Shown: positions 59,951 to 64,000 of the stretch, piece by piece | How positions within the stretch are numbered: position 1 is the stretch's first letter | How the letters are laid out: every line of letters begins with the position of its first letter | DNA from: CADEDV01 sp048498035 | GTDB lineage: Bacteria > Bacteroidota > Bacteroidia > Chitinophagales > Chitinophagaceae | Assembly: GCA_048498035.1 (NCBI GenBank) | Contig: JBEHYT010000003.1 | Location: 182,255 to 246,254, forward strand | Length of the DNA stretch: 64,000 bases | Direction: 5' to 3' | The notes under the pieces: generated by a model | Database searches by the model: none | What the model was told of the DNA's origin: nothing | What the model saw: only the letters and a program-made list of their open reading frames with translations | Translations under genes and position numbers: made by a program

Positions 59951-59982
59951 CATTTCCGAAACACTTCGTATTTCGGAAAATG
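59951..59982. promoter_or_regulatory. Operator-like inverted repeat overlapping the promoter of the PDZ gene
   Basis: CATTTCCGAAA and TTTCGGAAAATG form an inverted repeat, with one extra base in the right arm, around the nine-base centre CACTTCGTA. It lies directly upstream of the -7 element at 59987, where the -33 region would be, which is a natural place for a repressor or activator. Confidence 0.5.
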
Positions 59983-59986
59983 TCTT

Positions 59987-59994
59987 TATATTTG
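59987..59994 (+). promoter_or_regulatory. Bacteroidota-type -7 promoter element for the PDZ gene
   Basis: TATATTTG matches TAnnTTTG exactly, 42 bases before the ATG at 60037. A seven-bp hairpin (ATCTACG, eight A, CGTAGAT) at 59995-60016 lies where the transcript would begin. Confidence 0.6.
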
Positions 59995-60036
59995 ATCTAC
60001 GAAAAAAAACGTAGATAATTTATAAAACACAAAACA

Positions 60037-61080
60037 ATGAAACAGGCCCGAAGAAATTTCCCGACATTGGTGTTGATGGCTGCGCTGCTTGCACCTGTTA
60101 GTCTGCTTGCTCAGAAAGACGACAAAGACAAAGAGAAGGATAAGAAAAGTGCTGAACAGATCATTATCACCCGCAAAAACGACAATACCGGTAAGGTTGT
60201 GGTTGAAGTGGATGGCGACAAGGTTACCGTGAACGGAAAACCGATTGATGAATTGAAAAAGGATGGTGATATTTCCGTCCGCCGCGTGAAAGTGCGTGAC
60301 ATGTATGCATTTTCAGATGGCATGAAATCCTGGAGTGGAAATGGTGCAAATGGTTTTTCCTGGAACGGAAGCGAACCTTTTAAGATGTTTTCCATCGACA
60401 GCAACCGTGCTATGCTGGGCGTTACTACTGAGAAAAATGACGATGGAGATGTGGAAATACAAAGTGTAACAGACGAAAGCGCCGCTGCCAGGGCAGGGTT
60501 GAAAAAAGGCGATATCATCCGGAAAGTAGATGATGCCAAAATAGAAACACCCGATGATCTTTCCGAAGCGATCAAAAATCACAAACCAGGCGATAAAGTA
60601 AATATTACCTTAAGCCGGGATAAAAAAGACCAGACGGTAGCTGCCGAACTGGGAAAATGGAAAGGATCAATGGCCTTTAGTCAAAACTATAATTTTAACC
60701 TGGACAACCTGGATATGGGCAATATCCTGAAAGTACTGCCACGGATGAGTACTCCAAACACAAGAGTGTACAATGGCCAGGCCTGGAGCCGCTCAAGCGG
60801 AGCGCCGAAACTGGGTCTTTCCGTACAGGATAATGACGAAGGAAAAGGCGTGAAAGTGCTGGACGTAGATGACGACGGAAATGCTGCCAAAGCAGGGTTG
60901 AAAGAAGATGATGTAATTACTGAAGTGGATGGCAAAGAGATCGCTAATACAGATGATATCACAAAGATCATCCGCGACAGCCGTGATAAGAATTCCGTAA
61001 TGATGAAAGTGAAACGTGGCAATAAAACGCAGAATGTGGAAGTGCGCATTCCCCGCAAGTTGAAAACCGCGGATCTATAA
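60037..61080 (+). CDS. Exported tandem-PDZ protein without protease domain
   Basis: 347 residues. A signal peptide (MKQARRNFPTLVLMAALLAPVSLLAQ) is followed by a Lys/Asp-rich segment and a beta-rich part. Two PDZ domains lie at about 126-205 (AMLGVTTEKNDDGDV, AAARAGLKKGDIIRKVDD) and 258-340 (LGLSVQDNDEGKGV, AAKAGLKEDDVITEVDG). PDZ domains bind C-termini or unfolded proteins; there is no trypsin-like domain before them, unlike DegP/HtrA. It is probably a periplasmic scaffold or stress protein. Its promoter carries an operator-like repeat, and a terminator lies downstream, so it is a single, regulated gene. Confidence 0.88.
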   Translation: MKQARRNFPTLVLMAALLAPVSLLAQKDDKDKEKDKKSAEQIIITRKNDNTGKVVVEVDGDKVTVNGKPIDELKKDGDISVRRVKVRDMYAFSDGMKSWSGNGANGFSWNGSEPFKMFSIDSNRAMLGVTTEKNDDGDVEIQSVTDESAAARAGLKKGDIIRKVDDAKIETPDDLSEAIKNHKPGDKVNITLSRDKKDQTVAAELGKWKGSMAFSQNYNFNLDNLDMGNILKVLPRMSTPNTRVYNGQAWSRSSGAPKLGLSVQDNDEGKGVKVLDVDDDGNAAKAGLKEDDVITEVDGKEIANTDDITKIIRDSRDKNSVMMKVKRGNKTQNVEVRIPRKLKTADL

Positions 61081-61102
61081 CCGATATATATTGAGCAGAA
61101 TA

Positions 61103-61137
61103 TGCACCCCCGCCCAAAAGCGGGGGTGTGTTTTTTT
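61103..61137 (+). terminator. Intrinsic terminator
   Basis: CACCCCCGC pairs with GCGGGGGTG around CCAAAA and is followed by TGTTTTTTT. It ends the PDZ gene before gatB. Confidence 0.95.
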
Positions 61138-61159
61138 AATACACCCGGCAGTTTTGCTG

Positions 61160-61167
61160 TATTTTTG
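61160..61167 (+). promoter_or_regulatory. Bacteroidota-type -7 promoter element before gatB
   Basis: TATTTTTG matches TAnnTTTG exactly, 14 bases before the ATG at 61182, so the leader would be very short. Confidence 0.6.
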
Positions 61168-61181
61168 CGCAGCAACAGGTT

Positions 61182-62630
61182 ATGGATAGTTTTGATACAT
61201 ATGAACTGGTGATTGGCCTGGAAATACATGCCCAGTTGAAAACGGAAAGCAAGCTTTTTTGCGGCGACAGCACCGCATTTGGCGCTCCGCCAAATACGCA
61301 TGTAAGTCCTATTACACTGGCGCATCCGGGCACGCTTCCACGCATCAATGAAAAAGCAATCAGTTATGCTATCCGGATGGGGCTTGCCTGTCATTCTACG
61401 ATCGCGCGTTACAACTACTTTGCCCGTAAGAATTATTTCTACCCGGACCTGCCAAAGGGCTACCAGGTGTCTCAACACACCACGCCTATTTGTGATGGCG
61501 GCCAGGTAACAATACAGGTGAATGGGGAGGAAAAAATAATCCGGTTGAATCGTATTCACCTGGAAGAAGATGCTGGCAAGAGTATCCATGATGCTGATCC
61601 TGACTACACCTGTGTTGATTATAACCGTGCCGGTACGCCGCTTATTGAAATTGTTAGCGAACCCGATCTGCGAAGTGCTGAAGAAGCCTTTGCCTATGTT
61701 GCTGAAGTCCGGAAACTGGTTCGCTACCTGGACATCTGCGATGGAAATATGGAAGAAGGCAGCCTGCGCTGCGATGCCAATGTATCTGTGCGTAAACGCG
61801 GAGATACCCGCCTCGGCACCAAAGTAGAGGTTAAAAACCTGAACTCGATCCGGAATGTAAAAAAGGCGATTGAAGTAGAGGCCGTACGGCTGGTAAATTT
61901 ATTGGAAAACGGTCAGCAGGTAATACAGGAAACGCGCAGTTTTGATGCCAATAATAACTCTACGTTTGCAACAAGAGAAAAGGAAGACGCGGATGATTAC
62001 CGGTATTTTCCAGAGCCCGACCTGGCGCCATTTCAATTGGAAGAAGATTTTATTGAATCAATCCGCCTAGCACTTCCGGCATTACAAAAAGAACGCGTGG
62101 CCATTTACTGCAATGAGTATGGCCTTTCCGAATACGACGCATTCGTGCTCACAGAAGACCGCGAAACCGCTGATTTTTTTGAGGCCATCGTTGCCCTGAC
62201 AAAATTCCGCAAGGCCGCCGCCAACTGGATGCTGGGCCCGGTAAAGTCCTGGTTGAATGAAAATAATTCAGCTATCTCTGCATTTCCAGTATCGCCAGCG
62301 GGCATTGCTGCTTTGATTGAATTGGTAGAAGCAGGCAAGCTGAGCTTTTCGGTAGCGTCTACACGGGTTTTCCCCGTATTGATCAACGAGCCCAACCGCT
62401 CACCCGAAGAAATAGCAACCAGCAACAATTGGATACAACAATCCGACAGTTCTGCGTTATTACCGGTAATTGAGCAGGTGCTTGCAAAATACCCGGAAAA
62501 AGTGGCCGAATACAGGAAAGGAAAACGCGGACTGTTATCTCTTTTTGTTGGCGAAGTAATGAAGCAGTCGAAGGGCAAGGCCGATCCAAAAGTGACCAAT
62601 GAACTTTTACTTGAAAAATTAAAATCCTGA
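61182..62630 (+). CDS. gatB: Asp-tRNA(Asn)/Glu-tRNA(Gln) amidotransferase subunit B
   Basis: 482 residues, family length. The N-terminal domain starts YELVIGLEIHAQLKTESKLFC and contains FYPDLPKGYQVSQ, the kinase-like active site, and GSLRCDANVSVR. The tail domain is helical and ends KVTNELLLEKLKS, the tRNA-binding YqeY-like part. With GatA and GatC it converts misacylated Glu-tRNA(Gln) or Asp-tRNA(Asn) to the correct product. gatA and gatC are not adjacent. A TlpA-like gene starts one base after the stop. Confidence 0.97.
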   Translation: MDSFDTYELVIGLEIHAQLKTESKLFCGDSTAFGAPPNTHVSPITLAHPGTLPRINEKAISYAIRMGLACHSTIARYNYFARKNYFYPDLPKGYQVSQHTTPICDGGQVTIQVNGEEKIIRLNRIHLEEDAGKSIHDADPDYTCVDYNRAGTPLIEIVSEPDLRSAEEAFAYVAEVRKLVRYLDICDGNMEEGSLRCDANVSVRKRGDTRLGTKVEVKNLNSIRNVKKAIEVEAVRLVNLLENGQQVIQETRSFDANNNSTFATREKEDADDYRYFPEPDLAPFQLEEDFIESIRLALPALQKERVAIYCNEYGLSEYDAFVLTEDRETADFFEAIVALTKFRKAAANWMLGPVKSWLNENNSAISAFPVSPAGIAALIELVEAGKLSFSVASTRVFPVLINEPNRSPEEIATSNNWIQQSDSSALLPVIEQVLAKYPEKVAEYRKGKRGLLSLFVGEVMKQSKGKADPKVTNELLLEKLKS

Positions 62631-62631
62631 T

Positions 62632-63822
62632 ATGAAGAAAAATATAGTGGCGATGGGTATCGTGTTAATGGGCCTGGGCGCATGCACGTCTGACTCAGGT
62701 AAAAAAACATTTGAAGTAAGTGGCGTAATAACGAACAGTAACGCCCATGTAGTTTACCTGGAACAGCTGCCAATGGGCGCCATTGACAGCAAAATTGTTG
62801 ATTCAACACAGATTGGGAAAGACGGAAGTTATAAACTCGGTGTGAGCGGAATTAATGAGCCCACCATATTTACCATCCGGCTGGATCAACGTCAAAATGC
62901 GTCAGCAACCATCGTAAACGATGCGCCCTCGGTAACCCTGAACCTACAGTTTTCTAAAGAAAACCCGATGTATTCTGATAAGTACGAGGTAAAAGGTTCT
63001 AAAGGATGCCAGGAAATCCGCGACTTTATGTACCGGTTCAACGGAGATCTGCAACAGGTTTTTGAACTGGCAAAACAGGGCGATAGCCTGCACAACGCCA
63101 AAGCGCCGGATAGCCTACTGGCACCGGTACAGGCAACTTACAATAAAACGCTGGATGGAATTAGGGACTATGCCGTCAACCTGTTTACCAACACCAGCAA
63201 TCCGGCAGTAGCCATGTATATACTTGGCTATTACCAGCAAACGGCATCGTTGCAACAAACGGGGCTCGATGGCATTCCAAATGAACAGGTGTCGTCACTG
63301 ATCCAGGGTGCTGCCCAACGATTCCCCAATTGCGCGCCGCTTGTTAAGATCGCCGACCAGGTGAAGGCCCAACAAAATGCAGAACAAAATGTATCGGCCT
63401 GGGTCGGAAAAACATCGCCCGAAATTGCTTTGCCGGATGTAAATGGAAAGGAAGTGAAACTGAGCTCATTCCGTGGTAAATACGTGTTGGTCGATTTTTG
63501 GGCCAGTTGGTGCGGCCCCTGCCGGGCAGAGAATCCAAACGTGGTTAAAGCATTCCAGCAGTTTAGAGATAAAAATTTTACCATCCTGGGTGTATCGCTT
63601 GATCAAAGTAAAGAAGCCTGGATAAAAGCCATTAAGGATGATCATCTTTCCTGGACACATATTAGTGATCTTAAAGAATGGAATAGTTCTGTAGTTGACC
63701 AGTTTGGATTTGGTGAAGTAGGTATTCCTTACAATATTCTCGTAGATCCGCAGGGAAAGATCATTGCCGAACGGTTACGCGGTGATGCCTTGCAGGCCAA
63801 ACTTGCAGAAGTATTGCATTAA
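62632..63822 (+). CDS. TlpA-like thiol-disulfide oxidoreductase lipoprotein with DUF4369-type N-domain
   Basis: 396 residues. The lipobox LGAC gives lipidated Cys 18. Residues about 25-240 form a DUF4369-like domain common in Bacteroidota. The thioredoxin domain follows (255-396) with the active site WCGPC (293-297) and cis-proline VGIPY. Anchored on the envelope side, it would reduce or isomerise disulfides, for example in cytochrome c maturation or surface proteins. It begins one base after the gatB stop, so the two are probably cotranscribed. Downstream is a hairpin terminator at 63879-63912. Confidence 0.92.
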   Translation: MKKNIVAMGIVLMGLGACTSDSGKKTFEVSGVITNSNAHVVYLEQLPMGAIDSKIVDSTQIGKDGSYKLGVSGINEPTIFTIRLDQRQNASATIVNDAPSVTLNLQFSKENPMYSDKYEVKGSKGCQEIRDFMYRFNGDLQQVFELAKQGDSLHNAKAPDSLLAPVQATYNKTLDGIRDYAVNLFTNTSNPAVAMYILGYYQQTASLQQTGLDGIPNEQVSSLIQGAAQRFPNCAPLVKIADQVKAQQNAEQNVSAWVGKTSPEIALPDVNGKEVKLSSFRGKYVLVDFWASWCGPCRAENPNVVKAFQQFRDKNFTILGVSLDQSKEAWIKAIKDDHLSWTHISDLKEWNSSVVDQFGFGEVGIPYNILVDPQGKIIAERLRGDALQAKLAEVLH

Positions 63823-63878
63823 ACATTCCTTCGCGCAGCATATATCATCTTCGCACAAATTGAAGAGCAGCGCTGACC

Positions 63879-63912
63879 AAAAAAAATCGGGACGAGTCCC
63901 GATTTTTTTTTA
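63879..63912. terminator. Bidirectional intrinsic terminator
   Basis: AATCGGGAC and GTCCCGATT pair with a two-base centre, flanked by an A-run and a T-run. It separates the TlpA-like gene from the membrane protein gene on the minus strand. Confidence 0.92.
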
Positions 63913-63930
63913 TTCTTTATCGCAAAGCCA

Positions 63931-64000
63931 TTATTCTTTCAAATCCCGGCTCTTTTTCTTTTCTCCCATAGTAATCAATAATGCCGGCAGCAATACAAGG
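63931..64000 (-). CDS. C-terminal end of a membrane protein, probably a transporter (runs off window)
   Basis: A minus-strand frame ends with TAA at 63931. The visible 22 residues read LVLLPALLITMGEKKKSRDLKE, a membrane helix followed by a positively charged tail. This pattern is typical of the last helix of RND/MMPL-type exporters, but that identification is only a guess from a short stretch. The rest lies beyond the window edge. Confidence 0.5.
   Translation of the reverse strand, partial: LVLLPALLITMGEKKKSRDLKE

Noticed and set aside
60687..61589. A 300-residue minus-strand frame across the PDZ gene, terminator and gatB
   Set aside because: It runs through a strong plus-strand terminator and two real genes and has no domain of its own.
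1..64000. Search for tRNA, rRNA, CRISPR or insertion sequences
   Set aside because: No tRNA-like cloverleaf, repeat-spacer pattern, transposase frame or terminal inverted repeats were seen by eye. Short or diverged RNA genes cannot be excluded without a covariance search.

Overview
The window looks like an ordinary core-chromosome segment of a Bacteroidota bacterium, most likely of the Chitinophagaceae. The reasons are: gldD and gldE next to mutY and ssb; SPI-type lipoproteins; DUF4369/TlpA, TPR and M23 proteins; a RicT (PSP1) protein with a Cys-rich N-terminus next to holB; a short CarB; promoters matching the Bacteroidota -7 element TAnnTTTG; and few visible Shine-Dalgarno sequences. I see no insertion sequence, prophage, CRISPR array, tRNA or rRNA.

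Layout. 1-4.2 kb: the N-terminal part of an NAD(P)-dependent epimerase, a 3-hydroxyacyl-CoA dehydrogenase, a small membrane protein, pheS and a divergent arginase-superfamily protein. 4.2-12.4 kb: a Gfo/Idh/MocA oxidoreductase, a PBP4-type D,D-carboxypeptidase, mutL (minus strand) and a large secreted GH3/beta-lactamase-fold fusion. 12.4-19.5 kb: a minus-strand block with ricT, holB, a glutathione peroxidase, a beta-helix lipoprotein, comF and radA. 19.9-23.9 kb: a YugP-like metalloprotease, RNase G, a 31-residue ribosome-associated AURKAIP1/COX24-type protein, a TPR protein and an HU protein. 24-27.7 kb: the conserved mutY-ssb-gldE-gldD run. 27.7-34.1 kb: two membrane proteins, a kinase-less TPR sensor-like protein, DUF3109-lutB and a deacetylase-like protein. 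34.2-37.8 kb: purH and comEC (minus strand).

38.2-40.9 kb holds the most interesting accessory-looking locus: an orphan 158-residue protein, a multi-pass membrane protein overlapping a histidine kinase that lacks a sensor domain, and a LuxR-type response regulator. 40.9-46.7 kb: carB, a lipoprotein, an M23 peptidase and a Bcp peroxiredoxin. 46.7-54.1 kb: birA (minus), rsfS, ftsH, a LutC-like protein, an AIG2-like protein, an LpxH-like phosphoesterase, a secreted beta-propeller-like protein and an MscS channel. 54.1-64 kb: a thioredoxin-like protein, a MerR regulator, a coiled-coil M23 peptidase, alaS, a small membrane protein, a GNAT acetyltransferase, a tandem-PDZ protein with an operator-like promoter, gatB, a TlpA-like lipoprotein, and the end of a membrane protein running off the window.

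Most genes serve housekeeping roles: translation (pheS, alaS, gatB, rsfS), DNA repair and replication (mutL, mutY, radA, holB, ssb), envelope growth and quality control (dacB, M23 peptidases, ftsH, lpxH), DNA uptake (comEC, comF) and nucleotide synthesis (purH, carB). Several carry lineage-specific losses of domains or catalytic residues (MutL, CarB, ComEC, the arginase-like protein), and these are described as findings. All functional calls rest on reading translated sequence; no database search was possible.
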